Made by a program: the position numbers and the translations under genes. The notes beneath the pieces were generated by a model. That model ran no database searches. It had not been told where the DNA came from and worked only from the letters and a program-made list of their open reading frames with translations. From positions 1 to 64,000 of the forward strand of contig JAAEAF010004988.1 of assembly GCA_011037195.1 (NCBI GenBank): DNA of 64,000 nucleotides, in the 5' to 3' direction. Positions 23,579-52,399 of this stretch are shown piece by piece. Every line of letters begins with the position of its first letter. The stretch's first letter is position 1. The stretch comes from Triatoma infestans (taxonomy: Eukaryota; Arthropoda; Insecta; Hemiptera; Reduviidae).

Positions 23579-23831
23579 GTCCTCACGCGTTGGTCTAGTG
23601 GCTAGCGCACTCGCCTTTCGTGCGCGAGAAATTAGAGTTCGATTCCCGTGAGGGCAAAGTCGGTGTTGATTCCAACATCGTGGGTATCTACAGTTAGTAG
23701 CGCCCTAGGTAGCGAAGGCCGGAACTAAACGGGGCATGGGAACTGCGGCTTACTTACCACACGCCCCTAATTCAAATCGCCGTCTGGCAAGCCTTGGCCC
23801 TTCATGGGCTGTTGCGCCATAGGGTTTTTTC
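23579..23831 (+). mobile_element. tRNA-derived SINE, family C
   Basis: The head resembles a tRNA: 'tggtctagtggctagcgc' (box A) and 'agttcgattcccg' (box B) about 45 bases later, with a recognisable anticodon arm around 'cctttcgtgc'. The T-stem is mispaired and the anticodon loop too long, so it is not a functional tRNA. A ~180-bp body follows. A 9-bp duplication (aagcctatc) at 23570-23578 and 23832-23840 bounds the insertion. Confidence 0.8.
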
Positions 23832-23840
23832 AAGCCTATC

Positions 23841-25960
23841 ACTTTTACTTGAATATTATTTTATTTTATTTAAACGTTCACTGGGCGTACTACAAAAATG
23901 AAGGCTTCACTCCTAAACTCTATATAGTGCCATTTCAGTAAATTGTACAGTTCTACCTCCATCAGGGGTTAAAGAATCAAGATTTTTTTACTTTCATATT
24001 CAAGTGAGGATTACAAAATATGTATTAATACGAGAGAACATATATTCAACTTCTTACAATGAGAAAGGAAATTTTAACGGGGTCTCAGGGGCGTAGCCTA
24101 TTAGAAAATTAAATAATAATAATAACTAAAAACAATTTATCAACAATATTTATTTTCTAAATATAAATTATTTTTTTTTTTTTTATAAAAATAAAGTCAA
24201 ATTTGAGCATTATGCATAATAATTATTACAGAATAATTTTTTATTTTTTTTTATTTCGAAAATAATTATTCCAAATAGTAGCGTAAATATAATACAAATA
24301 GCACAGGTTACACTTACTTTTTGTTTTCCCCCACCCCCTAAAAAAGGGGCAACCCAGGAAAATATGCATGCATCACTCAAAATGTCTGCCTATTTGTATC
24401 TGCGTTTCGTGATGTAGAATTTCCGTTAAGGTACATATGTTTATTCAAGGAAAGAAAAATGTGGTTCCCTACCCATCTCCTCCTCTACAATCAGCTCCAT
24501 TGGCAAGGCTGCTCCCCCTTTAATAGGTATATAGCCAAAGTTCTGTATAAAGACAACTGGCTTCTAGTAAAAGGGAGGGGGAAAAAGTAACTTAATTAGC
24601 TTCCAAATAAAACTGAGAACCATCTAAATGGATTCAAATAAGTGTGGGGGGGTTATTGAGTCAACAATTTTTTTTACTAAGTTTAGGGGATAATTTAACA
24701 GTTCAAGTCAACCCCCAGGGTCTCTAGGCTTATAAAAAAAATGAAAAAAAAATTTGGGTGGTGGTGGTGGAAAAAATACCTGCAGCAAAATTAATCTCGA
24801 TGCTTGGATGGATAAGCATCAATGAACAACCCGAATTGGGATTTAAAAAAAAAAAAAATCATTATTAAAGTCATCCAAAGTGAGCCCCATGGATCAGGGG
24901 CAGAGCTAGTATATTATTGTCCCCGGGACCAATACTGAACTCGTATCTATGCCTTCTTCCACATAGAGTAGTCCTAAGAGTCAAGCCGGGAGCTCTTAGT
25001 TGCTTATCCAAGTCAAACTAAGCGACTTCCTCCCCACCCCACCCCCTAGGGCCGCCACTGACGGTTTATCCTGTGGAGAGATTTTTTTTTGTAACCCATG
25101 CTTTTTTCTTGAATCAAAAAATGATTGACGTCAAAGAATTAAAAAAAAATAAAAAAATAAAATAAAATCAATTTTGGTAACATTACAAATAAAAGGAACA
25201 ATTTCTTTATTTATTTATTAAAAGGGGGCCGCCCCCATCATTTTTGATGGTGTATCCACTCCTTTGTGTAAAACTTTATGATTTTTTTTTTCTCTCGCTA
25301 TGAGCAATATACAAATATATTTATTTATTAAAAAAAAAATTAATAAAACTTATTAATAATGAAATGGGGAATTTTTACTTAATAGATTTAAAAACTATGT
25401 GACTTGTTTTAAAAAAGATAGAGACTTTAAAATTTGAGCTGCGTTAGAAAAAACATTTTTTTTTATTCATGTCAAAAAATTGAATTATTTATTTCGTAAG
25501 CACCTCGAGGGAGGAAGCGGGGATGATAACATTGAGAAAAGTCTTGGCTAATTTTTCTGGATAGCTGGCGGAGGCCCCAAAAATAATGAGGGTCTCGTGA
25601 TTCTCAAAAAAAGGTATGCCCAGAAAAAAAAATTGGCGTGATTGGTTAAGTTAGGAGATAGGCTGTGAGTGTAATTAATGAATCTTAATAGAAGTGACGA
25701 TTATTATTATTAGAAGTTATTAGGGGGACTCCGCCCCAGTAATCTAAAATTGTTATGTGGAGTTCTTGCCGCACTCTAAGGTATGTGTGAGCTTGAGGGT
25801 TTAGGCCGTATAGAGTGGAGGATTCCACGTATGGCAGTCCATATAAAGTCCCTAGGCTGGCTGATTGACGACTAGATGCCTAGCTTAGGAATATATATAG
25901 TGTAGATCCTTAGAAGACTTAAAATAGGCAATTCCAACACAGCCTAGCACGATGCTTAGA
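23841..25960. other. ~2.1 kb AT-rich sequence without recognised features
   Basis: Many poly(A), poly(T) and TTTA runs. I found no coding motif, no repeat shared with the rest of the window and no inverted termini. 25480-25860 is a little less AT-rich. Confidence 0.4.
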
Positions 25961-25977
25961 AAAAAGATAAGGACTAT

Positions 25978-26287
25978 CAAAGTTGTTGGGGTGGTTGGTT
26001 CCGCAGAGCGGAAAGCATCAGAGACATTTTCTGTGATAGCCTGCTTCATTTTGTGGTCATCGACGGTTATCGGGTGTTCGCCCATCTTCAGGATGCGTTT
26101 GTCAGACAATGTGATAACACAGACCTGCACAGAGCAAATTCAGTTTACACACACAGTGTGCAGGTCTGTGTTATCACACTGTCTGACAAACGCATCCTGA
26201 AGATGGGCGAACACCCAAAACCGGTCGATGACCACAAAATGAAGCAGGCTATCACAGAAAATGTCTCTGATACAATCAGAAGTCTTT
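25978..26287. mobile_element. Fold-back MITE (long palindrome)
   Basis: Two arms of about 150 bp are inverted copies with a short centre near 26140-26160. The inner ~60 bases of each arm ('gttcgcccatcttcaggatg' against 'catcctgaagatgggcgaac') pair with a single mismatch. The ends carry 'ggttccgcagagc' and 'cagagacatttt'/'aaaatgtctctg'. Related copies: 27836, 41745/43267, 51487, and one arm at 29640 and 55450. No coding capacity. Transcripts would form a long hairpin. Confidence 0.88.
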
Positions 26288-26559
26288 AGGGTAAATCTGC
26301 CTGAATTTCCTAGGCAATATAGAAAAAAAAACTTCTAATGCTTTGTCCACACCGTTGGATAAAATGGCGCAACTCTACAAAACAATCAAGTATATTAACC
26401 ATAGACTGTTGGGGGAATAAGTTGCAAAACATTTTGTAGACTTTATCACGCGTCCACACCCTGTATTAGAATATTCTTCGTAATGACCGGAAGACATTAC
26501 GCTGCTGTGGGTTGATTAGCCGCTTCGGTTATTATTTTTGAAAATAAAATCAGAAAAAA

Positions 26560-26990
26560 GGAGATATTAATGGACACGGCAGTTTTTAACAGAAGGGATC
26601 CTGCATTCGGTAATAATGTTTTGAATAAATTGAGATTGGAAGATGCCTTGGAATTTCATCCGGTTGATTGTGGAAAAATCACCAAGCACCACACGAATTT
26701 CTGGGAAACCAATCCAGTTTCTCTCTGGTTGGCAGTCACGCTCCGTTTTCTAGCGTTCTGGTGATTCATTCACAAGCCTAATGTAGTTTCTGCTATAGGA
26801 CACGACAAGATTATGAAATGTTGCGCCACCAGTCGCAAGTTTTCCATTCGAAATGGAAGACCTGTGGACATGAGATTTTTGTCCTATGGAGAGAGTTGTA
26901 GAACACCCAATTGTTCTCGACAGTCTATCTCGACTATCGCGGAACTTGGTTCAGAGACATGAGTTACACGATTTTGTGTGGACAAGGCAT
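26560..26990 (+). pseudogene. PIF/Harbinger transposase remnant
   Basis: The first frame (26570-26764) contains 'GKITKHHTNFWETNPVSLWL' followed by 'AVTLRFLA', typical of the N-terminal part of PIF/Harbinger nucleases. The expected 'GDSFTSLM' lies one frame away at about 26760, so there is a frameshift. Later stretches (to 26990) have stops. No Asp-Asp-Glu catalytic residues can be placed and no terminal repeats were seen. Confidence 0.6.
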
Positions 26991-27835
26991 AAAAAAAGAC
27001 CTACTGGCACCCCTAGATCTCTACGTATCCAGGGTCTAGGGTATCTTGAAGCCTTCTAATTTTGCCAAGAGATAACCCTCGCGCATCATACTACTCCAAA
27101 ATACCCGACAAGAAAAGCCTATCCCATAATCACAGACAAAAGACTTTTTCCCCCAGATATGTCCCATAATCCACCATTTTAAGTAATCTTCCCCATTTCA
27201 CATGAATCACACATTTATGTATTATATATTCACTAATGATATATAATTTTTTTTGTATAAAATAAACACATATCACAACAACAAAAAATATTAACATATG
27301 GCCATATTTACAAAATACATCTTGTTCATTGGAGATAAAAGAGAGATTCAAAAAAAAAAAAAAACGGGGTATCATGGCATTTTTACCCGTGCATCCTTGA
27401 CGGGTGATTTTTTTTTTTAAGTACAAATATATATATACAATTACAAAATGGCCGCAAAAAAATAATCGCTATTTTTTTAACAATATGTTTCCAAATTTTC
27501 TCCAAATGACTCACAAAAAAAAAAAAAATGTGACACTCTATGGATTCGCATGAGGATTAATTTCAATTTAATGCATGATTTTCTTTTTTTGCATGAGACT
27601 GCATGTAGAGATACTCTAAGAAAGTTTACAAAGATTCGAGCGCACTTTGGAGGAGCATTAGAACCATTAAGAGTTCCATTAGAGTCCTTTAAGCATATTT
27701 TACGGAAGCATTTATGAGCTCCTAATCTGTTTCAGTACGTTATCTATGGATTACTAAATCTTTGGATTAACTCTTTGAGTGTTAACAAGGGACCCTTTAT
27801 TAGGTCCGGGTGAAAATATTTATGAACCTGTTGTG
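26990..27835. other. Unassigned AT-rich sequence
   Basis: Several poly(A)/poly(T) runs. No gene or shared repeat was recognised. Confidence 0.4.
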
Positions 27836-28130
27836 GGTGGTTCCGTAGAGCTGGAGAGCATCAGAAGATATTTTCCATGAAAGGCTGGCTTTCACAGAAG
27901 GAATCCGGTGCGTTCACCCATCATCAGGATTGTTTTTTTGTTTTTTTTGTCAAAAACAGTTACTGAGAGACTACTCCGCATGTTCCTGAGTTGTATCAAG
28001 TCTATGTTATCACATACTGTTTTTTTACCAAAAACAATCCTGATGATGGGCGAACGCACTTGAAACCGGGTACGATGACCACAAAAAAAAAAAAAAAAAA
28101 GCCAGGCTATCACGGGAAAATGTCATTGAT
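27836..28130. mobile_element. Fold-back MITE, diverged copy
   Basis: Same family as 25978-26287: 'ggttccgtagagctgg' at the left, 'cgttcacccatcatcaggat' against 'atcctgatgatgggcgaacg' in the arms, 'atgaccacaaaaa' and 'ggctatcacgggaaaatgtc' at the right. Arms and centre are more diverged, with poly(A) growth at about 28081. Confidence 0.8.
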
Positions 28131-28138
28131 ACATCTAT

Positions 28139-28412
28139 GAAGTATTTATGAGCTCCTAAACTGTGTATATATCTGTGGGCAACACTTATGGTTTGTTCCA
28201 AAGGATTTGGAACTTCTGTGGAGACCACTAAGCTCCAAAACTTTGTATCTCTATTGATCTCCCATGAAGCATTTGAAGCATTTATGAGCTCCTAAACTGT
28301 GTATATATCTGTGGGCAACACTTATGGTGTGTTCCAAAGGACTTAGAACTTCTGTGGAGACTACTAAGCTCCAAAACTTTGTATCTCTATGGACCAACCA
28401 ATGAAGCTTCTT
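28139..28412 (+). repeat. Two-copy ~137-bp tandem duplication
   Basis: Unit starting 'gaagtatttatgagctcc' at 28139 and 'gaagcatttatgagctcc' at 28276. Both continue through 'gtgtatatatctgtgggc' and 'aagctccaaaactttgta' with very few changes. Degenerate relatives of the 'atgagctcctaa' motif occur upstream near 27713 and downstream near 28395. Confidence 0.85.
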
Positions 28413-28414
28413 AT

Positions 28415-29348
28415 AAACTCCAAAATTAATGATTCTAAGTGGCCTTAGTATTAATTTTGGGCTCGCTACTCAGGGAATAAAGTAAGTGCTTCTATTGAGC
28501 TCCAACTTTCTGAACAAATTTATGGTACCACTACTGAGCTCAATCTTACAATCAGGATTGCAAAGGTTGATCTCAGCGTTGATTCTGGAGATATTAAAGT
28601 AAATGGGTGAGGGTCCTCTATTGTTATTAGCCCCAAATTTTGCGAGCAGATCCATGGCTCTACCAAAAAAAAATGCCAACTCAAGATTTGTTTGAAATTT
28701 TAGACATTTTTATGGAAAAAAACACTTCAGAGTTTCCATGTTAAGACCACGCTTTGGTGGTTTTGCCCAAATTGCAACACCTTCTTCAGCAGTCGTTACA
28801 TCTTGAAAGCTGCTAAAGAAGCAAGAATCTTGGAAAAGAGAAGGGGATCCCTGCCACTTTACCACCAAGGTTTTTCATTACTCTCTTAGCTTTCATGGTA
28901 AAAACGACCCTGAAGAAGTTCATTGCAATATGAGCGAAACTTCAGGTTCCTAGCAAAACCATTGTACCTTCGGTCACTCAAGAGTATTTTTCCGACGACT
29001 GCACAAATTTGTATCTATCTGCAATAACTCTGAGACCCCCCCCCCACGCAAAGTGCACCTCAACCTTTTCCCCACCTGCACATAATCAAAAAAATTAAAA
29101 AAAAAAAATCATGCATCAAACATGGCCGTCAAAAAAAAAAAATCATTAAAATCCCCAAAATTAATCCAAATAAATAGAAAGTCACCAAGTAATCAAAAAT
29201 TCTTTTAATTTTTATAATTTCGCACAAAAAAAATTTTTTTAATTCAAAAAAATTCACTAAAAAGAAATTTTGGAAAAAATTTTTTGGTCTACAAAACAGA
29301 AAATCCAAAAAAAAAAAAGAAAATACAAAAATAATAAGTAAATTTTGT
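28415..29348. other. Unassigned sequence downstream of FEM1B
   Basis: 28780-28960 has a hairpin-like pair of diverged stretches ('caccttcttcagcag' and 'ctgaagaagttcattgc') related to 23470 and 38680-38760. 29050-29340 is poly(A)-rich on the plus strand and would be the FEM1B 3' untranslated region. No clear AATAAA was placed on the minus strand. Confidence 0.4.
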
Positions 29349-47719
<18,371 letters not shown>

Positions 47720-48620
47720 TTGAAAAAAAAACTTGTATGCTGTTATAATAAAAAGATTAAAAAAAAAACTAAATTAAATAAAAAGAAATAAACAAATAAT
47801 TGTTTGTTAACAAGTCCTTAGTTTCCAAAACAAAACAAAAAAACTGATTTACAAAAACTCTTATTTTGTAATAAAAGACAAAAATGTTTAGAAGCATAAA
47901 AATATAACCTTATCTAACTTACTAAGCAATCACTTATAATTTATAACCTACCTACCTACCTATTGCGCTTTTATAATCAAATTAATTTATAATTATACAT
48001 ATATATATATATATATACTTATAAAGTCATACTAATTATAAGATAAATAATATTAAATAATTATCATTAATTACATAGCTAATAATAATTTTAAAAATAA
48101 ATAATAAATATTTTTTAAAAATATGTAACCTCAGGGGGGCCGTACTATATTCACAACCTGTTTTTCACTACAATTTACACAATTTGTTATTTATTTAGTA
48201 CGGAGGACTCCGCCCCACTAACCCAACCCTAAACAGAAAACAATTTTTGGAGGGACATAAAAAATGAATATTCTCAAGGATATAAAGACAATCTATGGGG
48301 TTGTGAATAATTTTATATAGCAGTACCAGATAGTATTGGTTTCCTCACTTCTTTTCAAGAGGAACAATTTTTGTAGAGAAGAATCTATTTCAGTGTAATT
48401 TATGTTGTTTTTTTCTTCTAGATATATTTTTTAGTTTTTTTCTCAATACATTTTAATGTGCCCTATTTATTGTGGACTCCTAAACTGGGTGGGGGGGGGG
48501 GTAGTATACAATAGGTTTGTCAGACCAAATGGACAGGTAGTAATAATTTTAGGCAATGGATATTTCTAAAACTTGTTTGTGTTGCAGAAAATAAAGCCTA
48601 ATAATTGGGAAACCCTTTTA
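47720..48620. other. FEM1B upstream region
   Basis: Very AT-rich, with a (TA)n run at about 48000-48018 and a G-run at 48489-48501. It would hold the FEM1B promoter and 5' untranslated region, but I see no convincing TATA box, initiator or conserved block. Confidence 0.4.
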
Positions 48621-49250
48621 GATTAGATTAAATTCGAGCGGGGACAGCGAGCCTTATTCCGCTACAATAAGAGGTCTATTGTGGATCCCTTAAAATTATA
48701 GCACATCGCTCAGCTTCGCCCTCTTAATCAGGCCTAGCAAAGCTGAGACGGCTCCGTCATGAAGCTCATGGCTTCGGGATTATTTGTCTCCCAGTTGAAG
48801 AAACTTTGTCCAAAGGATATGTGCCGGGGTTTCCTCCTCAGTCTTGCTGAATCGGCATAACGCGTTATCCGCAAGTAACAAGTGGTGCATGTGCCTATTC
48901 AGCCTATAATACCCTGTTAGTAGACCCACTATTAGCCTTATATCCCTTCGGCTATAACTCAGTAGATCCCTGGTAAATTTAGGCAAATGTCTATTGATAA
49001 AAGTTTTTGCCTGCCTCTGTCTTGGTGTTCTATCCAATCATTGTAGGTAGCATGCTGTTCTCCATATAGCCCTTGAGTAGGAAGGTTGATTTAGGCCTGG
49101 ACAACCCTCCATGCCAGGCATCCGCCCTCTCATTGCCCAAATAACCTTGCAATATCTGGCACCCAGGCGAGTGTCAGCTTGTTCCGAGCACCCACCTCGG
49201 TTAGGGCAGTTAGACTGTCCCACACCAGTCTTGAGACTAAAGGAAATCTT
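48620..49250 (-). mobile_element. Non-LTR retrotransposon fragment, family N1
   Basis: Minus strand: 'KTFINRHLPKFTRDLLSYSR', 'LLTGYYRLNRHMHHLLLADN' and 'LCRFSKTEEETPAHIL', with decayed RNase H text above 49040 ('WDSLTALTEVGARNK'-like). Tail 'tagattagatta' at 48620. Frames are broken. Confidence 0.82.
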
Positions 49251-49529
49251 ATTATCTTTACCTATTATTATCTACTACATTCCTGGTAGACAGCGGTGTC
49301 TTGTTTGTTGTTTGGGGGGGGGGGTCTCGAGAAACTGTTATAACGATATTTTTTTTAAACTTGTATAGAAAACGTATCAGTTTAACTGCAAAACCACTCG
49401 TTTTAAAAAGAGAGTATTTAGAGATCAGCCAATTTAGTTGAAATTTAAATTTGCATAAGCGTTTTTTGGTTTTTGACTTCACTAAGCTCAGGTATACAAG
49501 GTAAATAATCCCCACTTGAGTTACTATAA

Positions 49530-50390
49530 CTCTAAAATGGAAAAAATCGTAGAAAGTTGAAAGTTGATATTCCGTTTAGGTATTACCATGTGATCTGGCA
49601 GTACGTTATCTGTCAAAATTCCACAACCGGAAGTACCATTTTACTAGTTTTTTTTTTTTTATATTTTCTCAAAAATAGCTCCGACGATTTTTCTTTAAAC
49701 TTTATATATCAACAACACATACAAAGAACTACATTTTTTATTTGAAACAATTCTCCGAGGGCCTTAAATTCATTTAAGGGCACTTCTGGGGGAGAGATGG
49801 GGTTAAGTTTTCATCTAAAGTACTATTTCAGTTTCTTAGACAATTCTGTCATCTAAATAATGTTAATTAGAGTTGAATATGTTGTTGAAATTCCCGAGTT
49901 GGAAAAAAAATCGGATAACCGGAAATGCGTTTACTTCAACACTTTACTAAAAGATTTTTTTTGTTCACGTTTTTTTGCGATTTTCTCAAAAATGGCTCCA
50001 ACGATTTTCATGAAACTTCCCATACAAACTAAACATACAAAGATCTACAACTTTTATTTGAAACATTTTTCTGGGAAAAATTCATTTAAGGGCGCTTTTA
50101 AGGGGAGGGGTGTTATCTAAAGGGCTTCCTCTAAAGTGTTATCATAGTTGATTTTATACAATTCTATCATCCAAACGAAATTAATTAGAAATAAATAGAT
50201 TTGCCAAAATTCCGAGTTTTAAGAAAATTAGTAAACCGGAAGTGCTTTTTACTGAACAGTTTTTTTTTCAGTTTTCGACGAATTTCGTTAAATTTGGTAC
50301 ACAAACTATAACATTTGTCAATTATAATTTTGAGAACGGAGTAAGAGAAAGTTGTGTGAGTGTTTACACCAGATTTTTTTTTTTTAAACT
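49530..50390 (-). mobile_element. R element copy, extended
   Basis: Reverse copy: 'aaccggaagtaccatttt', 'gggcacttctgggggag', a second 'ccggaaatgcgtttact', a second 'gaaaaattcatttaaggg', 'aaaccggaagtgctttt', ending in 'ggagtaagagaaagttgtg' and 'gtgtttacaccag'. The central section is present twice, so this is either a longer form of R or two partial copies. Confidence 0.7.
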
Positions 50391-50810
50391 AAGTATGTAA
50401 ATTAGAAATTAAATTAATTGTAAATTAATAGTAAAAAAATAAATATAATTATGAATCTATTTCCGTTAAAATATTGAAAGTAAAAATGGTGTGTTTCGAA
50501 GGACGATACAATAATCTGATAAAATAATGAATGAACGAACTTGTAAACCTAATGGACTGATGACAAACACGTACAAAACCTAGTTTTTTCACAAGTATGT
50601 GTATACAAGTTTATAGTGAACTGTTGTTTATGAATTCAATTTTAAATTCTAGTTTATTCATTATTTATTTACTTTATTTATCTACAAATTTTATGGTAAT
50701 TATGTTTTATTGGTTAATTTAAATGATTTTATAATTGGTGTCAGCAACAATGCCCTCACTTATCGCTCATTGGTCATAATGCTCTTCAAGACAAGGATGG
50801 GCGGGTGTTG

Positions 50811-50990
50811 GTGTAGTGGTTATGAGCATGGACTTGTAAGTGGGAGGTCCCCAGTTCGAGTCCTGCGTATAAATCCTAAATTTTATATTGGTTTCAAAAA
50901 TGTTAATGGTAAAGTAGGTGCTTCCGCCCCCCTCCACGACACCTAATTTGGTAGTTGGACGTTAAGCCCGCCTGAAAAAATAGGCATTAC
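50811..50990 (+). mobile_element. tRNA-derived SINE, family B
   Basis: Closely matches 39721-39896 throughout: 'gtggttatgagcatggac', 'cagttcgagtcc', 'cacctaatttggtagttgg' and 'taagcccgcctgaaaaa'. No clear target-site duplication. Confidence 0.85.
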
Positions 50991-51486
50991 TTTACTCTTT
51001 TTTTATAAATGATTTTATTACGATTAATAAAAAAAAATAAATTACTTGTATAATGTTACCAGCAAAATATGAAACTCAGGTATTGTATAGAATGCCTAGG
51101 CATTTCATACATTACCTAACTATTTTAGGCAAAGAAGAAATATCTTTTTTATGTCATACTTGGGCTAGGTATTCTAGATTTATTGCCTAGGCATTCTATA
51201 AAATGTCTACGTCGTATTAGGCAAAGTATGAAAAGAGGCCATACATTATTATGGCTTAGTTATTGCTGCTAAATTTTACCAGAAGAAATGCTTTACTATA
51301 TTTGTGTGACCATTTTGCAATGATATCTGATTAGTCAACAGATATCCCTTCCATAGTTACTGCTGCGGCCGTTTTAAGTGGACGCAATCATTAGAGGGGG
51401 AACCAAGGGGACCCAAAACAAACCGCTTCGTGGAGGATACTGTGTTCCCTCAGTTTTTGACCATTCTCGATTCCACTGAATGCTAA

Positions 51487-51780
51487 AAAGTTGTTGTGGT
51501 TGGTTCCGCAAAGCTGGAAAGAATCAGAGACATTTTCCATGATAGCCTGCTTCTTTTTGTGGTCATCGACCGGTTTCGGGCGTTCGCCCATCTTCAGGAT
51601 GCGTTTGTCACACAGAGTGACAACATAGACTTGCACAGAGCAAATTCAGTTTACACAGTGTGCTCTGTGCAAGTTTGTGTTATCACACTGTGTGACAAAC
51701 GCATCCTGAAAATGGGCGAACGCCCGCAACCGGTCGATGACCACAAAAAGAAGTAGGCTATCACGGAAAATGTCTCGAAT
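51487..51780. mobile_element. Fold-back MITE, well preserved
   Basis: Long palindrome centred near 51650-51662, arms pairing 'gttcgcccatcttcaggatg' with 'catcctgaaaatgggcgaac' with few mismatches. Same family as 25978-26287. The right end reads 'ggctatcacggaaaatgtctc'-like sequence without the final 'ggttcc'. Confidence 0.88.
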
Positions 51781-51964
51781 GCTAAAAACTTAACCAATAT
51801 TGTAAATATACTAAGCCACAATACATTTCTAGCAATTAATCAGATAATTGTGCTTGTTTGTGGGTCATATCCTCTGCCCTAATCCTAATTGCTTTATAGC
51901 ATTATGTAAAGCCATGTTGAAAAGGTAAATGCATCTAATTTGCTTCTAAGTGGTGTACTGTGCT

Positions 51965-52290
51965 CTAAGTGGTGTTCCCCAACGCCTGTCGTTACAGCAC
52001 ATCCTTCAGCTTTGTCCTTTGTCTAAATCACGCCTAGCAAAACTGAAAAAAGTGGCTCTATCATGAAGTTCATGGCTTCCAGGATTGCTTATATCTAGTT
52101 GAAGAAATCTTGTCCTCATCAGAGGGCCGGCACAACTCGCAAAGTCCTATTCAGCCAATAATGCTCCGTTTAACAGAACCAACTATTAACCTTATATCCC
52201 TTCGGTGCTTCTTGCTTCCCACCTGCTCTGAAGCTATGAGACCATTCTGGCTTCTGCTATATCCTCCTGCAAATATAGGCAACTCTAGTT
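51965..52290 (-). mobile_element. Non-LTR retrotransposon fragment, family N1, highly decayed
   Basis: 'ctagcaaaactgaaaaaagt', 'tcatgaagttcatggcttc' and 'taaccttatatcccttcgg' match the N1 3' region seen at 44905-45150 and 48700-48960. No frame survives. It ends about 110 bases before the mucin-like exon. Confidence 0.6.
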
Positions 52291-52399
52291 AAGCTATACC
52301 CAAACTGTGTCCCAATAAGCAATTTAATGTCTCCAAAATGGTGCAGCCGCTTTTAAATTTCAAAACATGTCTTAATTATTGTCTTTATTATACTTGCAG

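Noticed and set aside
23579..23831. Functional tRNA-Glu gene
   Set aside because: The anticodon loop is two bases too long and the T-stem is mispaired; a SINE body and target-site duplication surround it.
25885..26289. Small protein genes at 25885-26130 (-) and 26053-26289 (+)
   Set aside because: Both are read from the arms of a palindromic MITE, so the same peptide appears on both strands; no independent support.
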